NCBI RefSeq assembly: GCF_008107725.1
Contig: NZ_VIRN01000054.1
Coordinates: 124,001 to 188,000 of the forward strand
DNA length: 64,000 nucleotides
Reading direction: 5' to 3'
Origin: Marinobacter sp. BW6
GTDB taxonomy: Bacteria; Pseudomonadota; Gammaproteobacteria; Pseudomonadales; Oleiphilaceae
Of this stretch, positions 55,966 to 64,000 are shown one piece after another. Under the pieces are notes generated by a model that saw nothing but the letters and a program-made list of their open reading frames with translations, made no database searches and was not told where the DNA came from. Both the position numbers and the translations under genes were made by a program. Position 1 is the stretch's first letter, and every line of letters starts with the position of its first letter.

Positions 55966-57636
55966 ATGTCCGTGTCCGGAAACCAGGCAGCGACCGGGGT
56001 GTCTGCCAGAAAACTGCGGGTTGTAATGGCCCAGTTGGATTTTCTGGTGGGCGATATACCCGGCAATACTGAGCTTGTCCTGGAGGCGGCCCGGCGGGCA
56101 TCGTCAGAGCATGGGGCAGACATCGTGGTTTTTCCGGAGCTTTGTCTGACCGGCTACCCGCCGGAAGATCTGCTGTTGCGGCCCAGCCTGGAGGTTCGGG
56201 TAAACGAGGCGCTGGAAAGGTTGCAGGCGGAAAAGCTGGATCCGGTCATTGTGATCGGCGCTCCCCTGCGCCATGGAGCACTGTTGTATAACGCGGCGGT
56301 GGTGATTGATGGTGGTGAAATTACCGGCCGGTATTTCAAGCGTTTCCCACCCAACTACCAGGTATTTGACGAGAAGCGCTACTTCGCCGGGGGGCAGGAT
56401 GTTCTGACTCTTGATATCCGTGGCGTTCCAGTGGGTATCACCGTGTGTGAAGATCTCTGGAAAGAGGGGCCAGTAGAGGACTGCGCGGCTGCTGGTGCCC
56501 GTCTGATCCTGAACCTCAATGCCTCGCCCTACGATATCGACAAGCAGGCACGTCGCAAGGCCTTGTTGGAGCGAAAATCCCGGGAGAATCTAGTCAGTAT
56601 CGTGTACGTGAACCTGGTGGGGGGGCAGGACGAACTGGTTTTCGATGGCGGTTCCATGGTGTTCGACCATTCGGGTGTGCTTACGGCGGAGGCCCCTCAA
56701 TTTGCCGAAGGCTTATATCCGGTCGACTTTCTGTGCGAGCACCATTGTCAGCCGGTATCTCAGCCTTTGCCGGAAGAGCCGTCGTTGGAGGCTAATGTCT
56801 ACAGCGCCCTGGTGACCGGTGTTCGGGATTACGTCAACAAGAACGGATTCAAGTCAGTGGTGTTGGGGCTCTCAGGCGGTATCGATTCGGCCGTTACTCT
56901 GGCGGTCGCGGTTGATGCCCTGGGTAGGGATCGGGTTCGGGCAGTGATGATGCCGTTTCGATATACCTCCAGCATGAGCCTTGAGGATGCTGAGGCTGAG
57001 GCCGTTGCGCTGTGCGTGCAGTATGATGTGTTTTCCATTGAACCCATGTATGACGCCTTCATGGAAACTCTGGCCGGGCCTTTCGAGGGCACCACGCCGG
57101 ACACAACCGAGGAAAATCTTCAGGCGCGTCTGCGCGGTGTCTTGCTGATGTCCCTGTCCAACAAGTTCGGTTCCCTGGTGCTGACCACCGGAAACAAGAG
57201 TGAGATGGCAGTGGGCTATTCAACGCTCTACGGTGATATGGCGGGCGGATTCGATGTCCTCAAGGATGTGCCTAAAACCCTGGTGTTCCGTCTGGCCAAA
57301 TACCGCAACACGCTTTCAGAGGGAGAAGTAATCCCCGAGCGGGTAATCACCCGCCCGCCGTCGGCAGAGCTGGCGCCGGACCAGAAAGACGAGGACAGCC
57401 TGCCCGGTTATGACGTGCTCGATCAGATCCTGAATCTGTATGTGGAGCGGGATTTCAGTGCGGATGCGATCGTTGCAGAGGGCTTTGATCGGGTCGACGT
57501 TGAGCGGGTGATCCGCCTGGTGGATATTAACGAGTACAAACGTCGGCAGGCGCCGATTGGTGTGCGAATTACCGAGAGAGGATTTGGTAAGGACCGGCGC
57601 TATCCAATTACCAACGGCTGGAAGAGTGGTAAATAG
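55966..57636 (+). CDS. nadE: Glutamine-dependent NAD synthetase
   Basis: Amidates nicotinate adenine dinucleotide to NAD using ammonia made from glutamine. The N-terminal nitrilase-type amidase has the Glu in VVFPELCLTGYPPEDL (Glu58), a lysine in the FKRFPPNYQVFDEKRYF region and the nucleophile in ITVCEDLWKEG. The synthetase domain has the PP-loop LSGGIDSAVTLAV near residue 303 and TTGNKSEMAVGYSTLYGDMAGG. The ATG follows CAGGAG; the longer frame overlaps pilS and is rejected. 556 residues. A perfect TATAAT at 55924-55929 is a likely -10 box. Confidence 0.96.
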   Translation: MSVSGNQAATGVSARKLRVVMAQLDFLVGDIPGNTELVLEAARRASSEHGADIVVFPELCLTGYPPEDLLLRPSLEVRVNEALERLQAEKLDPVIVIGAPLRHGALLYNAAVVIDGGEITGRYFKRFPPNYQVFDEKRYFAGGQDVLTLDIRGVPVGITVCEDLWKEGPVEDCAAAGARLILNLNASPYDIDKQARRKALLERKSRENLVSIVYVNLVGGQDELVFDGGSMVFDHSGVLTAEAPQFAEGLYPVDFLCEHHCQPVSQPLPEEPSLEANVYSALVTGVRDYVNKNGFKSVVLGLSGGIDSAVTLAVAVDALGRDRVRAVMMPFRYTSSMSLEDAEAEAVALCVQYDVFSIEPMYDAFMETLAGPFEGTTPDTTEENLQARLRGVLLMSLSNKFGSLVLTTGNKSEMAVGYSTLYGDMAGGFDVLKDVPKTLVFRLAKYRNTLSEGEVIPERVITRPPSAELAPDQKDEDSLPGYDVLDQILNLYVERDFSADAIVAEGFDRVDVERVIRLVDINEYKRRQAPIGVRITERGFGKDRRYPITNGWKSGK

Positions 57637-57648
57637 TTGATGAGTTCT

Positions 57649-57675
57649 GGGTCAGATGCGATTCCCATCTGACCC
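57649..57675. terminator. Hairpin between convergent nadE and bamD
   Basis: Perfect 10-bp stem GGGTCAGATG / CATCTGACCC with a short loop, followed by TAATTTC. It lies between the two stops and may serve both, although the T run is weak. Confidence 0.6.
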
Positions 57676-57687
57676 TAATTTCAGCCC

Positions 57688-58521
57688 TTACTCGTCGCCC
57701 ATCAAACCGAAGGTAACAACGTTCGTCAGTGAGCGGTTTTCTCCCTTCAGCAGATCCACCTCAAACTCCCCGTTGTCATTAAACGCCTCGCTTTCCGGGA
57801 AATTGGTGCGGAGCATGGCGATTGCGTCCTGTGAACCTTTTTTCAGATCCAGGAAGCGAAAGGTTTCCGCGAGGATCATCAGAGCTTCTTCGGTAACCGT
57901 TGCCGTCGGGTAATTCTCGATGATGTACCGCGCCCGGTTGTTGGCCGCCACGTAGGCCTGACGTTTTACGTAATAGCGGGCTGCGTAAAGCTCCAGCTCT
58001 GCCATGCGATTGCGCACTGCAATCATTCGCTGGCGGGCATCCGCGACGTACTGGCTCTCCGGGTAGCGGTTGAGCAGTTCGGAAAAGTCCCGAAAAGACT
58101 GCAGCTGCTCGCCGGGATCCCGGGCCGAAACGTCAATCGGGAAGTACCGCGCGGCAAGCCCGATGTCCAGGTTATAGGAGGCTAAACCGCGCATATAGAG
58201 CGCATAGTCCGCATGGTCGCTTTGAGGGTTAAGGCGCAAAAACCGGTCGGCGGCGGCGCGGGAACCTTCCAGATCCAGGTTCTGATAGCGGGCATAAATC
58301 AGGTCAAGCTGGGCCTGCTCAGCGTAGCGACCAAAGGGGTAGTAGGTTTCCAGGGCATCCAGGTTCTCCTCTGCCTCGTTGAAATTTCCAGAAGTCATGG
58401 CCTGGCGGGCGTTCTCATAGTAGGTCTTCTCCGGAAGTACTTCCTCCTGCTTGTTGGAGGCGCAGGCACTGACCAGAACAACCAGTGTGGAAAGTAACAG
58501 CAAACGAAGACCTGATCTCAT
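57688..58521 (-). CDS. bamD: Outer membrane assembly lipoprotein BamD
   Basis: Essential lipoprotein of the BAM complex that folds outer-membrane beta-barrels. The signal ends in the lipobox VSAC with the modified Cys20. TPR-like helical repeats follow over about residues 30-230 (YENARQAMTSGNFNEAEENL, YPFGRYAEQAQLDLIYARYQ, and YPESQYVADARQRM). A tail of about 40 residues is non-repetitive. The chosen ATG starts RSGLRLLLLST, a classical signal; the upstream open frame runs into rluD leader. 277 residues. Diverges from rluD. Confidence 0.95.
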   Translation of the reverse strand: MRSGLRLLLLSTLVVLVSACASNKQEEVLPEKTYYENARQAMTSGNFNEAEENLDALETYYPFGRYAEQAQLDLIYARYQNLDLEGSRAAADRFLRLNPQSDHADYALYMRGLASYNLDIGLAARYFPIDVSARDPGEQLQSFRDFSELLNRYPESQYVADARQRMIAVRNRMAELELYAARYYVKRQAYVAANNRARYIIENYPTATVTEEALMILAETFRFLDLKKGSQDAIAMLRTNFPESEAFNDNGEFEVDLLKGENRSLTNVVTFGLMGDE

Positions 58522-58655
58522 TCCGGAATCCCGTATAATGTCGATTAATTCAAGGGCAGTCATTGTAGCGGGGAAGTGGCTCCATGTGCAGAGCAATGCC
58601 TCGCTGTTTCCAATAATCTGACCGAAACGTAACACACACAGGCCCTGGGGGCTTA

Positions 58656-59633
58656 ATGTCATCTGAAAAACGAATCATCGCCAACTTTGTTGTGCCGCCG
58701 GAACTGAGTGATCGGCGCCTTGACCAGGCCGCGGCAGAACTGATGCCCGAACACTCCCGTTCCCGCCTGCAGTCCTGGATCAAAAGCGGCGCGTTGACGG
58801 TGAATGGTGAGGCGCGAAAGCCTCGGGACAAAGTGATGCTGGATGATCGCCTGGCGCTGGATGCCGAGCCGGAAGCTCAGGTGAGCTGGCAGGCGGAGGA
58901 GATCTCCCTGGATATTGTCTATGAGGACGAGCACTTGCTGGTCATCAACAAGCCCGCAGGCCTGGTGGTGCACCCGGCCGCCGGCCATGCCGATGGAACC
59001 CTGGTCAATGCCCTGTTGAACTATGCGCCGGAAGTCGAGAATTTGCCCAGGGCTGGAATCGTACACCGCCTCGACAAAGACACCTCAGGCATCATGGTTG
59101 TTGCCCGCAGCCTGATTGCGCACACTTCTCTGGTCGATCAGCTCCAGACCCGAACCATGGGTCGCGAGTATGAGGCTGTCGTCGTTGGCACCCTCACCGG
59201 CGGTGCAACGGTAGACGCGCCCATAGGCCGGCATCCGCGGGAACGCAAGAAAATGGCGGTTGTAGCCTCCGGCAAACCGGCGGTCACCCACTATCGTTTG
59301 GTGGAGCGTTTTGCCGCTCACACTCACGTCCGCTGCAAACTGGAAAGCGGCCGAACCCACCAGATCCGGGTTCATATGGCCCATGTCAAACATCCGCTGG
59401 TCGGAGACCCGCTCTACGGCGGTCGGCTCAGGTTGCCCAAGGGAACCACCGAAGAGCTTCGCGAGGCGCTCTCGGCGTTCAACCGCCAGGCCCTCCATGC
59501 CCGGCAGCTGACCCTTGAACATCCGGAAACCGGTGAAATCCTGAGCTGGGAGGTGGCCCTGCCTGAGGATATGGTTGCGTTGATAGAAGCCCTGCGCAAA
59601 CACGCACGGGAGCTGGACACCCGTGACTATTGA
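58656..59633 (+). CDS. rluD: 23S rRNA pseudouridine synthase RluD
   Basis: Makes pseudouridines 1911, 1915 and 1917 in helix 69 of 23S rRNA. The S4 RNA-binding domain covers about residues 17-80. The catalytic motif HRLDKDTSGIMVVA has Asp140 as the expected catalytic residue. VHPAAGH and GRTHQIRVHMAH are further family blocks. 325 residues matches. It overlaps pgeF by 11 bases; bamD-rluD-pgeF-clpB order is common in gammaproteobacteria. Confidence 0.96.
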   Translation: MSSEKRIIANFVVPPELSDRRLDQAAAELMPEHSRSRLQSWIKSGALTVNGEARKPRDKVMLDDRLALDAEPEAQVSWQAEEISLDIVYEDEHLLVINKPAGLVVHPAAGHADGTLVNALLNYAPEVENLPRAGIVHRLDKDTSGIMVVARSLIAHTSLVDQLQTRTMGREYEAVVVGTLTGGATVDAPIGRHPRERKKMAVVASGKPAVTHYRLVERFAAHTHVRCKLESGRTHQIRVHMAHVKHPLVGDPLYGGRLRLPKGTTEELREALSAFNRQALHARQLTLEHPETGEILSWEVALPEDMVALIEALRKHARELDTRDY

Positions 59634-60381
59634 AGATAACGCCCTGAAACCGGACTGGTCCGCGCCCGATAGAGTGCGGGCCATCAGCACAACTCGCAGT
59701 GGCGGTGTCAGCGGTCGACCCTGGAACAGTCTTAACCTCGGTGTTCACGTCGAAGACAATTCGGAACACGTGCAAGAGAATCGGCGAAGACTCGCGGAGT
59801 CCTTGGGACTGGATAGCGCCCGCATCGGTTGGCTCAACCAGGTACACGGTACCGAGGTGGTTGAATTAACCCCGAATAACGTCGGACAAGTCGTCAAGGC
59901 TGACGCCAGCTACACCCGTCATCCGGGCATTGTCTGCGCCATACTCACAGCCGATTGCCTGCCCGTTATTCTTGCTGATCGCGAAGGCACAGTCGTCGGC
60001 GCCGCCCATTGTGGTTGGCGAAGCCTGTGTGGCGGCGTTATCGAGCATCTGGTGAGTGCCATGGCCTTGGCCCCCGGGACACTTCAAGCCTGGCTCGGCC
60101 CGGCGATTGGTCCGGACGGCTTCGAGGTCGGCCCGGAAGTGCGTGACGCCTTCCTTGACCATGATCCCAAAGCGGGCCACGCCTTCAGAGCTGAAGGCGC
60201 TCGGCCGGGTCATTTCATGGCAGATATCTATGCACTTGCCACTTTGCGGCTGAATCATCTCGGTGTTTCCGGAGTGACTGGCGGTGGCCTGTGTACCGTT
60301 CAGGATTCAGATCGGTTTTTTTCATACCGCAGGGATGGCCGGACCGGGCGGATGGCAACGTTAATCTGGCTAACAGACTGA
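59623..60381 (+). CDS. pgeF: Multicopper-oxidase-like purine nucleoside phosphorylase (laccase domain)
   Basis: Member of the YfiH/laccase-domain family, reported to act as peptidoglycan editing factor and to have purine nucleoside phosphorylase or deaminase activity. The family blocks are QVHGTEVVEL (about 71-80), ILTADCLPVILADREG (about 107-122) and AAHCGWRSLCGGV with His129 and Cys130. CTVQDSDRFFSYRRDG lies near the end. 252 residues. The start is GTG inside the end of rluD. It probably shares the rluD transcript. Substrate is not settled by sequence. Confidence 0.92.
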   Translation: MTIEDNALKPDWSAPDRVRAISTTRSGGVSGRPWNSLNLGVHVEDNSEHVQENRRRLAESLGLDSARIGWLNQVHGTEVVELTPNNVGQVVKADASYTRHPGIVCAILTADCLPVILADREGTVVGAAHCGWRSLCGGVIEHLVSAMALAPGTLQAWLGPAIGPDGFEVGPEVRDAFLDHDPKAGHAFRAEGARPGHFMADIYALATLRLNHLGVSGVTGGGLCTVQDSDRFFSYRRDGRTGRMATLIWLTD

Positions 60382-60430
60382 CTATTAGTGTCTTTTATTG
60401 TTTGGCTCTGGTTGTAATCGAGAATTTCGG

Positions 60431-60619
60431 GGTCTGGTGCAGGACTACTTTCCAGAACTGTCTGCAGCATGGATGCTGCAGCCAAGCCTACATGGGTGAG
60501 GCCGAGCGTATATGAAGCGAAGCTTCATGCGACAGACGAACGACTGCAATCTGTGATTGCAGGCTGGACCCCGCAGGGGTATTCACGGCGTGTTCTGGAA
60601 AGTAGTCCTGCACCAGACC
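60431..60619. repeat. Long palindromic element B, 28-bp perfect arms, split core
   Basis: Perfect 28-bp inverted repeats flank 133 bases. The interior contains four further hairpins: CTGCAGC...GCTGCAG, ATGAAGC...GCTTCAT, CTGCAAT...ATTGCAG and ACCCC...GGGGT. AGCCTACATGG near the left and GTATTCACGGCGTGTTC near the right match, in the same order, the core of element A, but about 80 bases lie between them here against two there. The arms share no sequence with those of element A. Confidence 0.85.
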
Positions 60620-60683
60620 TGCACCCAAGTCCCAATCTCAAACTGACGGCCGTCAATTTTCTGACGAATACACCGAGCCTCCG

Positions 60684-60711
60684 CTTGAAGTCCCTCGACT
60701 TGCCCCTACAT
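60684..60711 (+). promoter_or_regulatory. Sigma-32 (heat-shock) promoter of clpB
   Basis: CTTGAAG is followed after 12 bases by CCCCTACATT, close to the sigma-32 pattern CTTGAAA and CCCCATNT. It lies about 70 bases before the clpB ATG, the right place for this heat-shock gene. Confidence 0.55.
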
Positions 60712-60783
60712 TAACTGTCAAAGCAATCGAATATCCGCCACCCACGGCACCATGGTATTCGCAGAAATTTGGGGAAAGTAGAC

Positions 60784-63360
60784 ATGAGAATCGACAAGCT
60801 GACCAGCAAGTTGCAGACCGCCCTCGCGGACGCACAATCCATCGCGGTCGGAAAAGATCACAACTTCATCGAGCCGGTCCACCTGATGCAGGCGCTACTT
60901 GATCAGGAAGGCAGTGCCATCAAGCCACTGCTCAAACAGGCCGGCGCGGAACCCGGACGGGTTCGCCAGGCTATCGCCCGGGAAATCGAAAACCTGCCCG
61001 AAGTGCAGGGATCGGCCGGCGATGTCTCAATGTCCAACGACATGGGTCGTCTTTTCAATATTGCCGATAAGCTGGCCCAGAAGCGCAAGGACCAGTACAT
61101 CTCCAGTGAGCTTATGCTGCTGGCCGCCCTGCAAGACCGGGGCACACTTGGCCGAGTGCTTCGGGAGCAGGGCGTTGATAAGGCTGCCCTGGAAAAGGCA
61201 ATTGACGAGGTTCGCGGCGGTGAAGCTGTCAACGATGCCAGCGCCGAAGAAAACCGTCAGGCCCTGTCCAAATACACCATTGATCTTACCGAGCGAGCCG
61301 AGGCCGGCAAGCTGGACCCGGTGATTGGTCGAGACGATGAAATCCGCCGAACCATCCAGGTCCTCCAGCGCCGTCGGAAAAACAACCCGGTCCTCATCGG
61401 TGAGCCCGGCGTGGGTAAAACCGCCATCGTCGAGGGGTTGGCCCAGCGCATCGTCAACGGCGAGGTGCCGGATGGCCTCAAGGACAAGAAAGTCCTGTCA
61501 CTCGACATGGGCGCCCTGATTGCCGGCGCCAAGTTCCGGGGTGAGTTCGAGGAGCGCCTGAAAGCTGTTTTGAACGAATTGTCCAAGCAGGAAGGCCAGA
61601 TCATCTTGTTCATCGACGAGATTCACACCATGGTCGGTGCCGGTAAGGCTGAGGGATCCATGGATGCCGGCAACATGCTCAAGCCGGCGCTGGCTCGCGG
61701 TGAACTGCACTGTGTGGGCGCGACCACCCTGGATGAGTACCGTGAAAACATCGAGAAAGACGCCGCCCTTGAGCGTCGCTTCCAGAAAGTGCTGGTCAGC
61801 GAGCCCAGCGAAGAAGATACCATCGCAATCCTGCGGGGCCTGAAAGAACGTTATGAGGTGCACCACGGGGTTGAGGTGACCGATGGTGCCATCATTGCCG
61901 CCGCCAAGCTGTCCCACCGTTATATTGCCGATCGGCAGTTGCCGGACAAGGCCATTGATCTGGTGGATGAGGCTGCCTCCCAGATTCGCATGGAAATGGA
62001 TTCGAAGCCCGAGCCCCTGGATCGTCTTGAGCGCCGCCTGATTCAGTTGAAAATCGAGCGTGAGGCTCTCAAGAAAGAGACAGATGCGGCCTCTAAAAAG
62101 CGTCTGTCGGAGCTGTCGGACGTGATCACCGGGGTCGAGCGTGAATACGCCGATCTGGAAGAAGTATGGAATACCGAAAAGGCTGCGTTGCATGGCTCCC
62201 AGAAGATCAAGAGCCGTCTGGAGCAGGCCCGGATCGATCTGGAGAATGCCCGTCGCGCCGGCGACCTTGGCAAGATGTCCGAGCTCCAGTATGGCCAGAT
62301 CCCTGAGCTTGAGCGTCAGCTGGATATGGCCAGCCAGGCCGAAATGATGGAAATGAAGCTGCTCCGGAACCGGGTGACCGATGAGGAGATTGCAGAGATT
62401 GTTTCCAAGTGGACCGGCATTCCGGTGTCCAAGATGCTCGAAGGTGAGCGCGACAAGCTGATGCGCATGGAAGAGGCGCTTCATGGTCGGGTTATCGGCC
62501 AGGATGAGGCGGTTGAAGCGGTTTCCAACGCGGTGCGTCGTTCCCGGGCCGGATTGTCTGACCCCAATCGCCCCAACGGTTCGTTCCTTTTCCTTGGTCC
62601 GACGGGTGTGGGTAAGACCGAGCTTTGTAAGGCTTTGGCGTCCTTCCTGTTCGATACCGAGGAGGCCATGGTTCGCATCGACATGTCCGAATTCATGGAG
62701 AAGCATTCCGTGGCCCGCCTGATTGGCGCGCCTCCGGGCTATGTCGGCTACGAGGAAGGTGGTTACCTCACTGAAGCAGTTCGTCGCAGGCCGTATTCCG
62801 TGTTGCTGCTGGATGAGGTGGAAAAAGCCCATCCGGATGTGTTCAATATTCTTCTGCAGGTACTTGAGGATGGTCGCCTGACGGACGGGCAGGGCAGGAC
62901 CGTCGACTTCCGGAACACGGTCATTGTCATGACGTCAAACCTCGGCTCGGACATCATCCAGCAGAAAGCGGGCGAGGAGAACTACGAGGTAATGAAGAAT
63001 GCCGTCATGGAAGTTGTCGGCACCCATTTTCGCCCTGAGTTCATCAACCGCGTGGATGAAGTGGTGGTGTTCCACCCGCTGGCGGAGAGCCAGATTCAGG
63101 GTATTGCTAGGATTCAGATCGAGTCTCTGAGCAAACGCCTGAAAGAACAGGATATGAAGCTGGAGCTGGATGACGCCGCGATGGAATTGCTGGCCGAAGT
63201 CGGTTATGACCCGGTCTACGGTGCGCGGCCTTTGAAGCGGGCTATTCAGCGGATGATTGAAAACCCATTGGCCCAGCGACTGCTCCAGGGAGAATTTGTA
63301 CCGGGTGATGTAATTCGAGGTACGGTGAAGGAACATCACCTCGATTTTTCCAAGGCCTAA
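60784..63360 (+). CDS. clpB: Protein disaggregase ClpB
   Basis: Hexameric AAA+ chaperone that threads aggregated proteins together with DnaK. The N domain covers about 1-145. The first AAA+ module has Walker A GEPGVGKT at 206-213 and [14 protein letters not shown]. The M-domain coiled coil lies at about 400-525. The second module has Walker A GPTGVGKT at 605-612 and [14 protein letters not shown]. 858 residues, like E. coli ClpB. The ATG follows GGGGAAAG; a TTG fifteen bases upstream is rejected. No ClpP-binding IGF/L loop was noted. Confidence 0.97.
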   Translation: MRIDKLTSKLQTALADAQSIAVGKDHNFIEPVHLMQALLDQEGSAIKPLLKQAGAEPGRVRQAIAREIENLPEVQGSAGDVSMSNDMGRLFNIADKLAQKRKDQYISSELMLLAALQDRGTLGRVLREQGVDKAALEKAIDEVRGGEAVNDASAEENRQALSKYTIDLTERAEAGKLDPVIGRDDEIRRTIQVLQRRRKNNPVLIGEPGVGKTAIVEGLAQRIVNGEVPDGLKDKKVLSLDMGALIAGAKFRGEFEERLKAVLNELSKQEGQIILFIDEIHTMVGAGKAEGSMDAGNMLKPALARGELHCVGATTLDEYRENIEKDAALERRFQKVLVSEPSEEDTIAILRGLKERYEVHHGVEVTDGAIIAAAKLSHRYIADRQLPDKAIDLVDEAASQIRMEMDSKPEPLDRLERRLIQLKIEREALKKETDAASKKRLSELSDVITGVEREYADLEEVWNTEKAALHGSQKIKSRLEQARIDLENARRAGDLGKMSELQYGQIPELERQLDMASQAEMMEMKLLRNRVTDEEIAEIVSKWTGIPVSKMLEGERDKLMRMEEALHGRVIGQDEAVEAVSNAVRRSRAGLSDPNRPNGSFLFLGPTGVGKTELCKALASFLFDTEEAMVRIDMSEFMEKHSVARLIGAPPGYVGYEEGGYLTEAVRRRPYSVLLLDEVEKAHPDVFNILLQVLEDGRLTDGQGRTVDFRNTVIVMTSNLGSDIIQQKAGEENYEVMKNAVMEVVGTHFRPEFINRVDEVVVFHPLAESQIQGIARIQIESLSKRLKEQDMKLELDDAAMELLAEVGYDPVYGARPLKRAIQRMIENPLAQRLLQGEFVPGDVIRGTVKEHHLDFSKA

Positions 63361-63362
63361 CC

Positions 63363-63400
63363 AAAAAGGGGCAGATGAAAAGGCTCATCTGCCCCTTTTT
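63363..63400. terminator. Bidirectional terminator after clpB
   Basis: Perfect 16-bp pairing of AAAAAGGGGCAGATGA with TCATCTGCCCCTTTTT around a 6-base loop, with A and T tracts on both sides; serves clpB and the convergent DUF4124 gene. Confidence 0.95.
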
Positions 63401-63411
63401 CAAAAGCTCTC

Positions 63412-63873
63412 TTACTCTTCTGTGGGTCGGCAGCTCTCTTCAGCAATTCGCTTAAACTCAGCCCGCTTTTCGGCAATTTCTTCTTGGGAGAGGTAGCGCT
63501 GCTCTCCATTCTCCTCAATACGGATGCGAGCGTTGCGGTCTATCACGTCCAGGTTGGAACGTGCTGTCGCGCAGTTCGCCTCCCGCTGCTTTCTGCGAGC
63601 TTCCTCAACTGCTGTTTCCTGGCGCTGCTCCGCTTCATCCGCTTGCTGTTCCTGCATATTCCCCAGCCGCTCCTGAGGGCTTTGTCGGTTGCCGGAGGCG
63701 TCTGATGAAGTGCCAGAGCGAACATTCACTCGTTCGGCCTTTGAGCCCGTAGGTTGCCGGTCACCAAAATGGGTAACCCCGTTTTCATCGGTCCACTTAT
63801 AGACAGAGGCGCTCATGGCGACACCTGGTACAACGGCCAGTAATAAGGTCAGCGTCAGGGTTTTTCTGTTCAT
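63412..63873 (-). CDS. DUF4124 domain-containing secreted protein
   Basis: Predicted periplasmic or envelope protein of unknown role. A signal peptide ends near residue 22 (PGVAMSA). The DUF4124 motif SVYKWTDENGVTHFGDRQP lies at about 23-41, as in many gammaproteobacterial proteins. The rest is a charged, probably helical region rich in Glu, Gln and Arg (about 65-100) with two cysteines, one near residue 100 and one near 148. 153 residues. Convergent with clpB; upstream neighbour is outside the window. Confidence 0.85.
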   Translation of the reverse strand: MNRKTLTLTLLLAVVPGVAMSASVYKWTDENGVTHFGDRQPTGSKAERVNVRSGTSSDASGNRQSPQERLGNMQEQQADEAEQRQETAVEEARRKQREANCATARSNLDVIDRNARIRIEENGEQRYLSQEEIAEKRAEFKRIAEESCRPTEE

Positions 63874-64000
63874 GTCTCTACTCGCGTATGTTCACTGCTC
63901 CCGGGCAGGCAGACAACCTGGATAAACCGGGCCCGTTTTTTCTAATTTCATTATTCCCTATCATGCCATTCGTGTTGCGGATTTTCTTCTGTCTGGTTCA

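Larger units (their letters stand above)
60382..60783 (+). other. pgeF-clpB intergenic region
   Basis: This 402-base gap contains palindromic element B, then about 65 bases without recognised signal, then a heat-shock-type promoter and the clpB leader. Short open frames here lack ribosome sites and conserved content. Confidence 0.6.

Noticed and set aside
60431-60619. Integron attC site
   Set aside because: The element has long perfect arms but lacks recognisable GTTRRRY/RYYYAAC core sites at its ends and no integrase is near.
61498-62832. 444-residue minus-strand frame opposite clpB
   Set aside because: Shadow frame; clpB is full length and intact.

Overview
The window reads as core chromosome of a gammaproteobacterium, most likely Marinobacter or a close relative. 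This is inferred from gene order and from one accessory trait. ponA/pilMNOPQ/aroKB/damX/gltBD/hemE and ispB/rplU/rpmA/obgE/proB/rpsT/murJ/ribF/ileS/lspA/fkpB/ispH followed by minor pilins are arrangements familiar from Pseudomonas. A wax ester synthase/DGAT-family gene points to an oil-associated marine group. No rRNA, tRNA, CRISPR array, prophage or transposase gene was seen.

Layout. 1-16.3 kb: the 3'-truncated ponA diverges from the pilMNOPQ type IV pilus alignment/secretin operon, followed by aroK-aroB, a DamX-like ATPase/SPOR protein and glutamate synthase gltB-gltD. 16.3-21.1 kb: hemE, a PilZ protein, radA and ettA. 21.5-28.1 kb: glyA and a compact run nrdR-ribD-ribBX-ribH-nusB-thiL-pgpA, in which the bifunctional-looking ribBA gene has a degenerate GTP cyclohydrolase II half and no riboflavin synthase gene is present. 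28.1-33 kb is a more accessory stretch: a DUF6316 small protein, a DUF2057 lipoprotein, a WS/DGAT acyltransferase, a LysR regulator and a glutathionyl-hydroquinone reductase. 33-45.5 kb: ispB against rplU-rpmA-obgE-proB, rpsT against murJ-ribF-ileS-lspA-fkpB-ispH.

45.6-55.9 kb is a second type IV pilus locus: minor pilins fimU-pilV-pilW-pilX, the adhesin pilY1 and pilE, facing fimT-pilR-pilS. It is visibly more A+T-rich than its neighbours. 55.9-64 kb: nadE, bamD, rluD, pgeF, clpB and a DUF4124 protein.

Together the two pilus loci supply the inner-membrane alignment complex, secretin, priming minor-pilin tip and PilSR two-component system; the major pilin, motor ATPases, PilC and PilD are not here.

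The least explained features lie between genes. Two long palindromic elements (between ettA and glyA, and between pgeF and clpB) have perfect 21- and 28-bp arms of unrelated sequence around a shared asymmetric core, which in the second copy is split by about 80 bases of further hairpins. Shorter REP-like palindromes lie near hemE, between radA and ettA, and beside ispB. A GGAA-capped hairpin separates pilY1 from pilE, and two AlgR-box-like sites 21 bp apart precede the minor pilin operon.
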